DNA of 64,000 nucleotides from DASXHY01 sp036272195 (GCA_036272195.1 DATAZE010000028.1:114693-178692); one strand, 5' to 3'; positions 50,709 through 59,782 are shown, counted from the first letter of the stretch. Notes: a model not told the origin generated them from the sequence alone. Made by a program: numbers and translations.

Positions 50709-52232
50709 ATGCAGGAATTGGATGACCATAGTTTGCTGAACGAATACGTCGAGCGCGGTTCGGAGGCGGCTTTCGCGGAGCTGGTGGGGCGGCACATCAA
50801 CAAGGTCTATTCCGTCGCGCTGCGCCACACCGGCAATCCAGCTCACGCCGAGGAAATCACGCAGGCCGTTTTCGTCATACTCGCCAAAAAATCCGGCCAT
50901 TTGCGCCGCGGCGTGATCATTTCCGGCTGGCTTTACCAGACTGCGCGACTGACGGCGGTCACCTTTTTGCGCAGCGAAATCCGCCGGGCGCGCCGCGAAC
51001 AGGAGGCCCACATGCAGAGACTGCTCAATGAAAGCGAACCCGATTTGTGGCGGCAAATCGCTCCGTTGCTTGACGCCGGAATGGCCAGGCTGAACGAAAA
51101 GGATCGCCACGCAATCGTGCTGCGATTTTTCGATGGCAAAAGCATGAGTGAAGTCGGCGCGGCATTGGGCGCAAACGAAGACGCCGCCAAAAAACGTGTC
51201 GGTCGCGCGCTGGAGAAATTGCGCAAGTTCTTCACGAAACGAGGCGTGAGTTCCACCACGGCGCTCATCGCCGGAGCGATTTCCACCCAATCCGTTCAAG
51301 CCGCGCCCGCGGTGCTGGCGAAATCCATAACCCTCGTCGCAGTGACAAAAGACGTGGCCGCCAGCGGTTCCACTTTAACCCTCATCAAAGGAGCATTGAA
51401 ACTTATGGCCTGGACCAAAGCGAAAACGGCGGTTGTTGCCGTCGGTGTGTTACTTATTGGCTCCGGCGCGGTCATCGTAAAAAACGATTTCTTCCCAGGT
51501 GAACCGAGTTACCAGGGTCGACGGCTCTCAGAGTGGCTGCTGGATGCTGATTACGGCCAACCTCAAGACAAACGCGCCAAAGCTTATGAGGCCATCCGCA
51601 AAATGGGGGCCAAAACGCTTCCGTTTTTGATCTCAGACCTTACACCGGGCAAGACGGCGAAAGATGCCGGTTATCGTCAGGCCACGTGGGGTTTTGATGC
51701 GCTCGGCTCTATCGGAAAACCCGCCATTCCCAAATTAACAAAGTTATTGGAAGAAAATCCCGGGTATGTGCCCATCGCTCTGGCGAACATCGGGCCGGAG
51801 GCCCTGCCGGAATTGTTTAGTGCGCTGACAAACGAAAGTTTCTTTGTTCGGGACAACACCGCAGCGGGCCTCGCCAACGCCATCTTTTCCGGGAAAATTA
51901 CATCGGACCAGGCAAGCGCCGCTTTCTCAATTGCACTCAATAATCTGACGTATACGGATACAAATAATTTGTATCAGGCAAACACGCGCAGTCGAGCCGC
52001 CTGGTTGCTGGCGGCTCTCAAACAGCGTCCGGATCTTTCGGTTCCGGCATTAATCCATGGCTTGCAGGATTCCAACCTGGTCTTCGCTTCCGATTGCGCA
52101 TTTGCTTTGGGGCAATTCGGTAAAGATTCAAAAGTCGCGGTCCCGGAATTAACCGACGCTGCGAACTCTACAAACCGTCAATTAAGCGTTATGGCAAAAC
52201 AGTCGCTGGGAATGATTCAGAACGCACGATAG
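50709..52232 (+). CDS. ECF sigma factor with transmembrane segment and HEAT-like C-terminal domain
   Basis: A 507-residue protein. Residues 1-~170 are a sigma70 ECF core: region 2 (SEAAFAELVGRHINKVYSVA, EEITQAVFVILAKKSG, ISGWLYQTARLTAVTFLRSE) and region 4 (LNEKDRHAIVLRFFDGKSMSEV, DAAKKRVGRALEKLRKFF). After a linker, a single membrane helix (AVVAVGVLLIGSGAVIV, about 239-257) is followed by ~240 residues of helical HEAT-like repeats (ALGSIGKPAIPKLTKLLEEN, LANIGPEALPELFSALTNE, FALGQFGKDSKVAVPELTDA). The topology suggests an anchored sigma factor controlled by its own C-terminal domain, probably extracytoplasmic. A paralog follows 69 bases later. Confidence 0.88.
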   Translation: MQELDDHSLLNEYVERGSEAAFAELVGRHINKVYSVALRHTGNPAHAEEITQAVFVILAKKSGHLRRGVIISGWLYQTARLTAVTFLRSEIRRARREQEAHMQRLLNESEPDLWRQIAPLLDAGMARLNEKDRHAIVLRFFDGKSMSEVGAALGANEDAAKKRVGRALEKLRKFFTKRGVSSTTALIAGAISTQSVQAAPAVLAKSITLVAVTKDVAASGSTLTLIKGALKLMAWTKAKTAVVAVGVLLIGSGAVIVKNDFFPGEPSYQGRRLSEWLLDADYGQPQDKRAKAYEAIRKMGAKTLPFLISDLTPGKTAKDAGYRQATWGFDALGSIGKPAIPKLTKLLEENPGYVPIALANIGPEALPELFSALTNESFFVRDNTAAGLANAIFSGKITSDQASAAFSIALNNLTYTDTNNLYQANTRSRAAWLLAALKQRPDLSVPALIHGLQDSNLVFASDCAFALGQFGKDSKVAVPELTDAANSTNRQLSVMAKQSLGMIQNAR

Positions 52233-52301
52233 CGGAGGAACCAGACGCATGAATGGTCCCTCTGGGGCAAGTGAATAATACTTTGTCCCGTTTCCCGATT
52301 C

Positions 52302-53761
52302 ATGGACATCATGGGATGGATGATTGAACCGGATGATCATGAACTGATGGGCGAATTTGCCCGCAACGGCTCGGAATCCGCCTTTGCCAGATTGGTGGCG
52401 CGTTATGTGAACCTGGTTCATTCGACGGCGTTCCGCTTCACGGGCAATTCGCATCACGCTGAAGAAATCACCCAGGTGGTCTTCATTATCCTGGCACGGA
52501 AAGCGGGGAAGCTTTCGTCACGCGTGGTTTTGTCGGGGTGGCTCTACCAGGTGGCGCGCCTGACTTCAGCAAACTTCATGAAGGGAGAAATCCGGCGGCA
52601 ACTCCGCCAGCAGGAGGCATACATGCAATCCGTAGTAGAAAAACCGGAATCCCCGGATTGGAAAGCAGTGGCTCCGTTGTTGGAGGACGCCATGGGCAGC
52701 CTTGGAAAAACGGACCGCAATGCAGTAGTCCTGCGATATTTCGAAAACAAGAGCGCTAAGGAAATCGGCGCCGCCCTGCGGATGAACGAAGAGACGGCGC
52801 GCCGGCGAGTGAACCGTGCAGTCGAAAAGCTGCGAAAGTTCTTTGCCGCACGCGGGGTTACACTCTCCTCAGGGAGTTTGATGGCAACAATCTCAGCCAA
52901 TTCGGTAAAGGCCGCACCAGCCGCACTGGCCAAAGTGGTGACTTTCGCGGCCGTATCGAAAGGAGCAACAGCGTCCGCTTCAACTTTACCCCTCATCAAA
53001 GGAGCATTGAAAATTATGGCATACACAAAAACAAAGGCTGCGGTCGCCATCTTTGCCGGCGTTCTGCTCACCGTGGGAACGGCGACTGTTACGATCAAGG
53101 AAATCCAGGAGCACCGAAGTTACTCGTGGGAAGTTCCAAAGTGGAGCCCGCGCGTGCTCACTGACACCCCACCTCAAGTCAGAATTGTCCCGGCGAAATT
53201 TCCTCGGGGAGGAATGGGATGGGTTGATGGCAAAGTGATGGGAATAGGCCAACCGTTGTCGAACATTTTTCCCCACGCGTACGGAATCAATTGGGCGCGC
53301 ACGTTCTGCAAGGTACCGCTTCCTTCCGGCAATTATGATTTTGTTGCCAATCTGTCCGAAGGCTCCGCACTGGCGTTGCAACGGGAAATTGAAAGGAAAT
53401 TCGACTTGCGCGTCAGGCGCGAAACGCGGGAAACCGATGTCTTGCTATTAACCGTTCGAAACACCGATGCACCAGGCCTCAAGCCGGCCAGTTCCCTACC
53501 GATGCAATTAACCGAAGATTCAAACCGGTTTCTGGGCAGAAACAGCTCGATTATCAACTTATCCGGTTTTCTTGAAAGTTGCTTCCAGATGCCAGTCATT
53601 GACGGAACCGGCCTCACTCAAAATTTCGATATTGATTGCAAATGGAATCAACAGATCCGCAGAATGATAGTTTGAAACAAGCTCTGCTTGGCCAACTCGG
53701 CCTCGAACTCGTTCCCACAAACATGCCCATCGAGATGCTGGTCGTTGATAAGGCGCCGTAG
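52302..53761 (+). pseudogene. ECF sigma factor with transmembrane segment and DUF3738-like C-terminal domain, frameshifted near its end
   Basis: Paralog of the preceding gene. The sigma core has HHAEEITQVVFIILARKAGK, VVLSGWLYQVARLTSANF, LGKTDRNAVVLRYFENKSAKEI and ETARRRVNRAVEKLRKFF. The linker LPLIKGALKIMAYTKTKAAVA matches the paralog (TLIKGALKLMAWTKAKTAVV), and a membrane helix lies at ~246-263. The extracytoplasmic part (GWVDGKVMGIGQPLSNIFP, FLESCFQMPVIDGTGLTQNFDIDCKW) is of the TIGR03435/DUF3738 type. The written frame stops at 53675, but in the -1 frame the sequence runs on as DPQNDSLKQALLGQLGLELV and then PTNMPIEMLVVDKAP to a TAG at 53761, the expected family ending. A lost G near 53652 explains this. 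The sigma part is intact. Confidence 0.85.
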
Positions 53762-53772
53762 CCTTTTCCTCT

Positions 53773-53821
53773 AACGGAGCGCGGCTGTGTTCCGCGAAGC
53801 GGAACCAGCCGCAGCACGGTC
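53773..53821. repeat. Palindromic repeat GCGGCTG-type
   Basis: GCGGCTGTGTTCCGC and GCGGAACCAGCCGC form a stem with a one-base bulge around GAA. It begins 12 bases after the restored sigma gene stop codon, so it could serve as a transcript-end hairpin. Confidence 0.65.
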
Positions 53822-53844
53822 TATCGAAGCAGAGGTAGGGATGA

Positions 53845-54045
53845 TTGAGCACTTGGCACTTTACGGCCGGTGGAGATGATATCGGCGTCATACTGGCGAA
53901 GGGCGGCGAGATTTGGACGTGGGGAAGAGTCATTGGCGAATTTTCTCCAAAAGATTATCTCGGGCCAAAAGGCAAATCGTCTGATCCTCAACCGAGGATC
54001 ATTCAAAAACCATGGCGGCTTTCCAATATCGCCAGCTCAAGATGA
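53845..54045 (+). pseudogene. Fragment of an RCC1-repeat-like protein
   Basis: A 66-codon open stretch encoding HFTAGGDDIGVILAKGGEIW then TWGRVIGEFSPKDYLGPKGK and IIQKPWRLSNIASS. The ILAKGGEIWTWG phrase is the RCC1-type repeat core (LxxDGxxWxWG). It lacks a signal peptide and further repeats, so it looks like a remnant of a longer gene. It lies in the gap before mnmA. Confidence 0.4.
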
Positions 54046-54105
54046 ACCGCACAAAGTCTCGCAAACCATTTTACAGGCTGCTTGCCCATCGTATAATGTC
54101 TCCCG

Positions 54106-55266
54106 GTGAATTCAGAAAAGCGCACACGCGTGGTCTGTGGCATGAGCGGAGGAGTCGATTCCTCCGCGACGGCGGCGCTTTTGCTGGAACAAGGTTATGA
54201 CGTGGTGGGCATCACGCTGAAACTGTGGCCGCAGGATTGCGTGTCGCGCGCGGAAGACAAGTGCTGCGGCCCGCAGGCCGTGAGCGACGCGCGAGCGGTA
54301 TGCAACAAGCTGGGCGTCCCCTACTATCTCATCGACGAGGCGGCGGAATTTCAATCGAAGGTGATTCAATATTTCGCGGACGAATACAAGGCGGGGCGCA
54401 CGCCGAACCCGTGCGTGATGTGCAACCAGAATTTGAAGTTCGGGCGGTTGATCGATCGCGCGGATCAATTGGGAGCGCAGTTTATCGCGACGGGACATTT
54501 CGCAAGGATTGAACGCCTGGGAGCGCCGGCGTCCCGCCGGCAAGTCGCCTCCGAATTCAGTGGGAATCAGAGTCTCCTCACGTCGAATCCTACAACTGGC
54601 GGCGTTCGGCACCTATTGAAGCGCGGGCGGGATTTGAAGAAGGACCAGAGTTATTTCCTTTTCTCACTGCGGCAGGACCAGCTCGCACGTGCCATGTTTC
54701 CGCTGGGCGAAAAAACCAAGAGCGATACGCGCGAGGTGGCGCGGCATTGCAACCTGAAGACTGCCGACAAGGAAGAGAGCATGGAGATTTGTTTCGTGCC
54801 GGATAATAATTACGGCAAATTCCTCCAGCAGGCGAACCTCGCGCAGAAGCATCGCGGCGAAATCGTGAACCTGCACGGCCACGTCCTCGGAAATCACGAC
54901 GGGATTGAATTTTACACGATCGGCCAGCGCAAAGGTTTGGGCATCACCACACCCAAGCCGGTTTATGTCGTAGAGCTGGACGCGGAGAATAACCGCGTGG
55001 TCGTGGGAGATGAAACCGCGCTGGACCGCGACGAGTTTATCGTCGACCGTTGCAACTGGATTCCCTTCGACCACCCGCCGGAGCAACTGGAGGTCACGGC
55101 GAAAATTCGCTACAATCATCCCGGCACGGCCGCGACAGTGCTGCCGATTGATAGGAACAAAGCGAAAGTGAAGTTGCACGTGCCGCAACGGGCGATTACA
55201 CCGGGACAGGCGGCGGTATTTTACCAGGAGGATTTGGTGGTGGGCGGCGGATGGATTTGTCGGTGA
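54106..55266 (+). CDS. mnmA: tRNA 2-thiouridylase MnmA with an extra loop
   Basis: MnmA thiolates U34 of Glu, Gln and Lys tRNAs, acting on the same wobble base as MnmE. The 386 residues show the PP-loop CGMSGGVDSSATAALL (11-26), PNPCVMCNQNLKFG with the catalytic C106, FIATGHFARI, KDQSYFLFSLRQDQL, EESMEICFVPDNNYGKFL with the second cysteine C229, and GIEFYTIGQRKGLGI. Residues ~138-166 (LGAPASRRQVASEFSGNQSL...) are an insertion between the ATGH motif and the HLLKRGRDLKKDQSYF segment; its DNA begins with the hairpin GCCGGCGTCCCGCCGGC. The start is GTG at 54106. The RelBE-type pair follows 44 bases downstream. Confidence 0.95.
   Translation: MNSEKRTRVVCGMSGGVDSSATAALLLEQGYDVVGITLKLWPQDCVSRAEDKCCGPQAVSDARAVCNKLGVPYYLIDEAAEFQSKVIQYFADEYKAGRTPNPCVMCNQNLKFGRLIDRADQLGAQFIATGHFARIERLGAPASRRQVASEFSGNQSLLTSNPTTGGVRHLLKRGRDLKKDQSYFLFSLRQDQLARAMFPLGEKTKSDTREVARHCNLKTADKEESMEICFVPDNNYGKFLQQANLAQKHRGEIVNLHGHVLGNHDGIEFYTIGQRKGLGITTPKPVYVVELDAENNRVVVGDETALDRDEFIVDRCNWIPFDHPPEQLEVTAKIRYNHPGTAATVLPIDRNKAKVKLHVPQRAITPGQAAVFYQEDLVVGGGWICR
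54513..54604. repeat. Probable repeat-derived insertion in the mnmA reading frame
   Basis: GGAGCGCCGGCGTCCCGCCG continuing GCAAG contains GCCGGC-GTCCC-GCCGGC, a hairpin-forming unit, followed by about 60 bases that code for residues absent from usual MnmA proteins. There is only one copy in this window, so repeat status is inferred from the insertion and the hairpin. Confidence 0.5.
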
Positions 55267-55310
55267 ACGGAACCGATTGCAGAAAGCAAAAACTTTTGTA
55301 GAATGTCTCT

Positions 55311-55541
55311 ATGAAAACGTTGGCTGCGAAAGAGGAACAGTTTCTCACTGATGCCAAAGGCAAACGCACGGGAGTAGTGCTGAATTTAAAGACGTATCAG
55401 CGGCTTATCGAAGCGGAAGAAGAGCTTGCCGATATTCATGCCTACGATTCGGCACTTCCAAAGGTCGCCTTGGAATTGAAAGCGGGACGTTACACCACGC
55501 TTGAGGACTATCGCGCCGAACGTAACCACAAATCCAAATGA
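55311..55541 (+). CDS. Antitoxin of a RelBE/ParDE-type pair
   Basis: A 76-residue protein: LAAKEEQFLTDAKGKRTGVV, LNLKTYQRLIEAEEELADIH, then ALELKAGRYTTLEDYRAERN. The early beta-like strand and long helix are those of Phd/RelB-like antitoxins, with the C-terminal part likely wrapping the toxin. The next gene starts in an ATGA overlap (55538-55541). It is expected to bind DNA and autoregulate. Confidence 0.82.
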   Translation: MKTLAAKEEQFLTDAKGKRTGVVLNLKTYQRLIEAEEELADIHAYDSALPKVALELKAGRYTTLEDYRAERNHKSK

Positions 55542-55792
55542 GGTATCAGGTGATCCTGCCCAGGTCGGTGCAGAAGGAACTGGACCGACTTTCGGATGAT
55601 ATTGCAAATCGTATTCTAGCACGCTTGACGCAGTTGGAAACAAATCCCCGGCCCGCTGATGTCAAAAAGTTAAAGGGCCGTTCTGCATGGCGAATTCGTA
55701 TTGGCGACTACCGGGTAATTTATGAAATTCATGATCGCGTGCTGCAAATCGTCATTATAACAATCGGGCATCGGAGAGAGATTTATCGGTGA
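55538..55792 (+). CDS. RelE/ParE-family toxin
   Basis: An 84-residue toxin: YQVILPRSVQKELDRLSDDI, RILARLTQLETNPRPADVKK, LKGRSAWRIRIGDYRVIYEI and then VIITIGHRREIYR. The L-K/R-G...WRIRIGDYRVIYEI...V..IGHRREIY pattern is the RelE signature, with the C-terminal basic residues and Tyr expected in mRNA cleavage on the ribosome. It is coupled to the antitoxin gene. Confidence 0.9.
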   Translation: MRYQVILPRSVQKELDRLSDDIANRILARLTQLETNPRPADVKKLKGRSAWRIRIGDYRVIYEIHDRVLQIVIITIGHRREIYR

Positions 55793-55836
55793 CCGAAAGG
55801 CGAGGTTGTACACGCTTTTTCCATAAAGATTGCGCC

Positions 55837-56643
55837 ATGGCGGTTCTTGATAATCTTTTCGCGATCGGTTGGCTTCGCAAAACCATCTGGCGGCTTTGGT
55901 ATCCGTTCCTGACCCGGCGACTCCGTGACGAAAGCGTTTTTTTTCTGAACTATGCTTTCGAAGAAGATCCGCCCATGGGCATCCCACTATCGCCGGAGAA
56001 CGAGCCGAATCGTGCCTGCATCCAACTTTATCATCACGTGGCCGCACAAGTGTCGTTGCACGGGACAGATGTCTTGGAAGTGAGTTGCGGTCACGGTGGC
56101 GGCGCGGCCTATGCGGCGCGCACCTTTGAACCACGGCATTACACCGCGCTCGATCTGAATCCCGCGGCAATTCGTTTCTGCCAGGAACATCACCGGAGGG
56201 ACGGGCTGACCTTTCGACAAGGCGATGCGGAACATCTGCCATTTGAAGGCGGCACTTTTGACGCGGTGATCAATGTGGAGGCGTCCCATTGTTATCCGGA
56301 CTTCCCGCGATTTCTAAGCGAGGTTGCCCGCGTGCTGAAACCGGGCGGACATTTTCTTTATGCCGATTTCCGGTTCGCCGACGGCTTAGCCAAATGGGAA
56401 CAAGCGCTGGCCACATGCCCGCTGCAAATCCAAACCAAACGCACGATCAACGCCGAGGTCTTGCGCGGAATGGACCGAAATTCTGCGCGTTCGTTGGGAT
56501 TGATCGACCGGCATCTGCCGAAATTTCTGCACGGCCTCGGTCGTGATTTTGCGGGCGTCCAGGGCTCGCGGATCTACAACGCGCTCGTTAGCGGGGAACT
56601 GACTTATCGCTCATACTGCCTGGTGAAACCGCATCACGGGTAA
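55837..56643 (+). CDS. SAM-dependent methyltransferase (lipid-type, Methyltransf_11)
   Basis: A 268-residue methyltransferase. Residues 1-~70 contain helices LFAIGWLRKTIWRLWYPFLT and NYAFEEDPPMG. The SAM domain follows with DVLEVSCGHGGGAAYAARTF (motif I, ExSCGxGGG), HYTALDLNPAAIRFCQEH, and FDAVINVEASHCYPDFPRFL, then RVLKPGGHFLYADFR. The N-terminus and the VSCGHGGG motif resemble methyltransferases of the mycobacterial phthiotriolone type and their bacterial relatives. ATG 55837 is preferred over GTG 55789, which would overlap the toxin stop. Substrate unknown. Confidence 0.82.
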   Translation: MAVLDNLFAIGWLRKTIWRLWYPFLTRRLRDESVFFLNYAFEEDPPMGIPLSPENEPNRACIQLYHHVAAQVSLHGTDVLEVSCGHGGGAAYAARTFEPRHYTALDLNPAAIRFCQEHHRRDGLTFRQGDAEHLPFEGGTFDAVINVEASHCYPDFPRFLSEVARVLKPGGHFLYADFRFADGLAKWEQALATCPLQIQTKRTINAEVLRGMDRNSARSLGLIDRHLPKFLHGLGRDFAGVQGSRIYNALVSGELTYRSYCLVKPHHG

Positions 56644-57362
56644 CCTCGATGTCTACGTTTGGTGGCGTCACCTCCCCGCTCGGATCATTGTGTTATGTGA
56701 CGCTCCGAGTTATGCGCCGTTGGCAAAGCCTCAGCTTCGAGCAATTTCTGTCCGTCCCTGCCATTTGACAGTCATGCTATAAAGAAACCCACAGAAGGAG
56801 GGAAGAAAGGGCAGATGGAAAAGACAGCGACGAAACTTTTTTGGATTCGAGCCTGGTTGGAAAGATTAGCTTTATGGGTACGAATTTTCCCCCTCGGCAA
56901 AAACTGCCGTTATTCGCCATATTCCATTGGTGCAAAAATTTATCCGGGTAAATCCGCCAAATCCGGGATGAAAAAATATCTACAGTTCAGCCCCCGCCTC
57001 CGGACCCCGGGCCTCGGACTTCTCGTCTGCCACAGCTTTAGCGACGGCGGATGGACCTTTGACCCTGGCATTCCTACCCATTCCACCCTATTCGGGGGGG
57101 CACATCCAAGACACCTCAATCCGCAACACGGTTTGATTTTATCAAAGTGAATCCGACTGAATCAAAGTGGATCAAAGCGATTACGAGGGGATGGGTGGCC
57201 CCATCTTCACTCTTATCAGCGTGCCGCCCATCATTCCCAATTTGTCGGCATTTTCGCACCGAGGATTTTCCCGTTGCACAAACCCGCCCGGCTGTTAGAG
57301 TCGCGGTCGCTTTTTCGCCACCGGCAGCGGTGGATTTTTCGTTTTAACCAAAAGTAACAATC
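56644..57362. other. 720-base gap upstream of prs, with degenerate repeat-like segments
   Basis: No gene was accepted. It contains a purine-rich stretch (GAAGGAGGGAAGAAAGGGCA), the phrase TTTATCCGGGTAAATCCGCC, and GCCACAGCTTTAGCGACGGC, which look like decayed dispersed repeats, but no second copy exists in this window to prove it. The promoter of the prs-rplI block should be here. Confidence 0.4.
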
Positions 57363-58307
57363 GTGAAAATTTTTAGCGGCACGGCGAATCTCAGTTTAGC
57401 TAAAGCCATTTGCAGTTCCATCGGCATGGAGGTCGGCAAATGCAGCGTGAAGCCATTCCCCGACGGCGAGACGTTTGTGAAGATCGAGGAGAATGTGCGC
57501 GGCGAGGATGTGTTCATCGTGCAGCCGACGTCCCCGCCCACGAACCATAATCTGATGGAGTTGTTCATCATGATGGACGCGGTGCGACGCGCGAGCGCTT
57601 CGCGCATCACGGCAGTGATGCCGTTTTACGGTTACGCCCGGCAAGACCGCAAGGACCAGCCGCGCGTGCCGATCACCGCGAAGCTCGTCGCGAACCTGCT
57701 CGTGGCCGCGGGCGCGAACCGCATTCTCGCGATGGATCTTCACGCGCAGCAGATCCAGGGCTTTTTCGACATCCCGGTGGATCATCTCTACGCCGCGCCG
57801 GTGATGTATGAGTATTTGAAGAAAAAGAAGCTGAAAGATTTGGTCGTGGTCAGCCCGGATGTGGGCGGGTTGAAGATGGCGCACGCGTATTCGCAAACGC
57901 TCGAAGCGAGCCTGGCGATTGTGGCCAAGCGGCGAAAAAGCGCCACGGAAGTGGAATCGATGGCGCTGATTGGCGATATTAAAGGGAAAAACGTGCTGTT
58001 GGTGGATGATTTGACCGAAACAGCGGGAACGTTAACCCATGCAGCAACGCTGCTCAAAAAGAAGGGCGCGAAGCAAATTCTGGCCTGTGTTTCGCACGCG
58101 ATTTTGAATGAGATCGGGGTGGAAAGATTGAAGAAATCGGATATTGACGAACTGATAACAACTGATACTGTCCTTCGCCCTGCAATTGATGGTGTTAATA
58201 TAACTACGTTGTCAGTCGCGGGACTTTTGGGCGAAGCTATCAAGCGAATCCATAATAATTCGTCGGTAAATTCGCTATTCGAATTTAAGGGCGGACGCAC
58301 CAGTTAA
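57363..58307 (+). CDS. prs: Ribose-phosphate pyrophosphokinase
   Basis: PRPP synthetase makes phosphoribosyl pyrophosphate from ribose 5-phosphate and ATP for purine, pyrimidine, His and Trp synthesis. It has 314 residues, the standard length. Signatures are KIFSGTANLSLAKAICSSIG, VKPFPDGETFVKIEENVRG, DVFIVQPTSPPTNHNLMELF, AVMPFYGYARQDRKDQPRVP, AMDLHAQQIQGFFDIPVDHL, VVVSPDVGGLKMAHAYSQTL and the PRPP loop VLLVDDLTETAGTLTHAA. The start is GTG at 57363. It heads the translation block; rplY follows 29 bases later. Confidence 0.97.
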   Translation: MKIFSGTANLSLAKAICSSIGMEVGKCSVKPFPDGETFVKIEENVRGEDVFIVQPTSPPTNHNLMELFIMMDAVRRASASRITAVMPFYGYARQDRKDQPRVPITAKLVANLLVAAGANRILAMDLHAQQIQGFFDIPVDHLYAAPVMYEYLKKKKLKDLVVVSPDVGGLKMAHAYSQTLEASLAIVAKRRKSATEVESMALIGDIKGKNVLLVDDLTETAGTLTHAATLLKKKGAKQILACVSHAILNEIGVERLKKSDIDELITTDTVLRPAIDGVNITTLSVAGLLGEAIKRIHNNSSVNSLFEFKGGRTS

Positions 58308-58336
58308 CTGGGCGGAGCCAGAACAATTTAAGAAAA

Positions 58337-59104
58337 ATGAAATCTGTACCATTGAACGCGTTTCCTCGTTCGCTCGGACGCCGGGCGGGAGCAAAAAAAC
58401 TTCGCTCGGAAGGCCGTATTCCCGCTGTCATTTATGGCGGCACTGCCAAGCCTCAGAGCGTGGAAATCAACGCCCGCGAAATTGGCGATATGATCTCCCA
58501 TTCCGTTTCCGAAAACCTGCTGGTGGACCTGGCGATCAAAGATGACGCCAATCCCACGCGTCTCGCGCTGGTGCAGGAAGTGCAGCATCATCCCCTAAGC
58601 GGCCATGTGTTGCATGTGGATTTTCATGAAGTTTCCCCCACCGAAAAAGTCACCATCATGGTGCCGGTGGAAACGACCGGCGAAGCCGCCGGCGTCAAGA
58701 ACAGCGGCGGCGTGCTCGAACACGTGTTGTTCAAGCTCAAGGTGCGCGCGTTGCCCAAGGATTTGCCCGAGCAGGTGGTCATTGATGTCTCCGCGCTCGA
58801 ACTGAACAAGACGATTCATATCGGTGAAATCAAAGCGCCAGCCGGCGTGGAAATTCTCGGTGACAAGAATATCCCCGTGGTCTCCGTAGCCGTGCCGCGC
58901 GCCGAAGAAGAAGCCGCCCCAGTCGAAGGCACAGCTGCCGCCGGCGACGTGGAGATGATCAAAGAGAAGAAGGAAGGCGAAGAAGGCGCCGCCCCCGCTG
59001 CCAAAGGCGCGGAAAAAGGCGCTGCCAAGGCTCCCGAAAAGGGCGCTGCTGCCGCACCGGCGGGCGACAAGAAAGCCGCCGCGCCTGCCGAGAAGAAGAA
59101 ATAA
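58337..59104 (+). CDS. rplY: 50S ribosomal protein L25 (general stress protein Ctc form) with Ala/Lys tail
   Basis: L25 binds 5S rRNA. The 255 residues comprise the L25 domain (RSLGRRAGAKKLRSEGRIPA, VIYGGTAKPQSVEI), the Ctc-type C-terminal beta domain (LSGHVLHVDFHEVSPTEKVT, MVPVETTGEAAGVKNSGGVL, ALPKDLPEQVVIDVSALELN), and a ~60-residue low-complexity tail rich in Ala, Lys and Glu. The usual Ctc form is ~200-220 residues, so the tail is an extension. It is followed by pth, the classical rplY-pth order. Confidence 0.96.
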   Translation: MKSVPLNAFPRSLGRRAGAKKLRSEGRIPAVIYGGTAKPQSVEINAREIGDMISHSVSENLLVDLAIKDDANPTRLALVQEVQHHPLSGHVLHVDFHEVSPTEKVTIMVPVETTGEAAGVKNSGGVLEHVLFKLKVRALPKDLPEQVVIDVSALELNKTIHIGEIKAPAGVEILGDKNIPVVSVAVPRAEEEAAPVEGTAAAGDVEMIKEKKEGEEGAAPAAKGAEKGAAKAPEKGAAAAPAGDKKAAAPAEKKK

Positions 59105-59179
59105 TTCCGGACGTGTTACGTGGTGCGTGTTGCGTGAACGGTTTTCACGCAACGCGAAACGCGGATCACGTCATTTTGA

Positions 59180-59782
59180 ATGGTCCGCGTGGAAAACCTG
59201 TTTCTCATCGTGGGCCTCGGAAATCCGGGCGGGGAATACGCGGAGACGCGGCACAATGCCGGTTTCCTGCTGGTTGAGAAATTGTCCGGACGCTGGAAAG
59301 CGAACTGGGCGCTGGAAAAAAAGTTTAACGCGCGCGTAGCGCAGGCAGAATACGGTGAAAGCCGCGTGCTGTTGTGCGAGCCGCAGACGTTCATGAATTC
59401 CAGCGGCGAGACGGTCGGGCCGCTGGCAGGATTTTATCGGGTCCCGCTGAAGCGATTGTTGGTGGCGGTGGACGATGCGGATTTGCCGTTGGGCGAAATT
59501 CGCCTGCGTCCGAGCGGCAGCAGTGGTGGGCATCATGGACTGGAGTCCATCGAGCAGCACCTGAATACGCGCGAGTTTGCACGGTTGCGCATCGGAATCG
59601 GGCGCAAAGATGGTGCGCGGGAAATAACCGGTTATGTTCTGGGCAAGTTCAGCGCGAACGAGGCAGAATTAGTGGAGAAAGTTTTGACGGCCGCCGCCGA
59701 ACAGGTTGAAATGTGGTTGCGGGACGGAATACAGAAGGCGATGAGCCAATTTAATGGGACGGTCGGCGAGTTGAAAAGTTAG
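59180..59782 (+). CDS. pth: Peptidyl-tRNA hydrolase
   Basis: Pth releases tRNA from prematurely dropped peptidyl-tRNAs. The 200 residues show LFLIVGLGNPGGEYAETRHN (with the catalytic His in TRHN), AGFLLVEKLSG, LCEPQTFMNSSGETVGPLAG, LLVAVDDADLPLGEIRLRPS and SGGHHGLESIEQHLNTREFA, all family-specific. Length is normal. rpsF follows 39 bases downstream. Confidence 0.97.
   Translation: MVRVENLFLIVGLGNPGGEYAETRHNAGFLLVEKLSGRWKANWALEKKFNARVAQAEYGESRVLLCEPQTFMNSSGETVGPLAGFYRVPLKRLLVAVDDADLPLGEIRLRPSGSSGGHHGLESIEQHLNTREFARLRIGIGRKDGAREITGYVLGKFSANEAELVEKVLTAAAEQVEMWLRDGIQKAMSQFNGTVGELKS

Noticed and set aside
56770..57350. Small open frames in the gap before prs
   Set aside because: They lack ribosome sites, domains and composition of real genes, and include low-complexity and repeat-like stretches.
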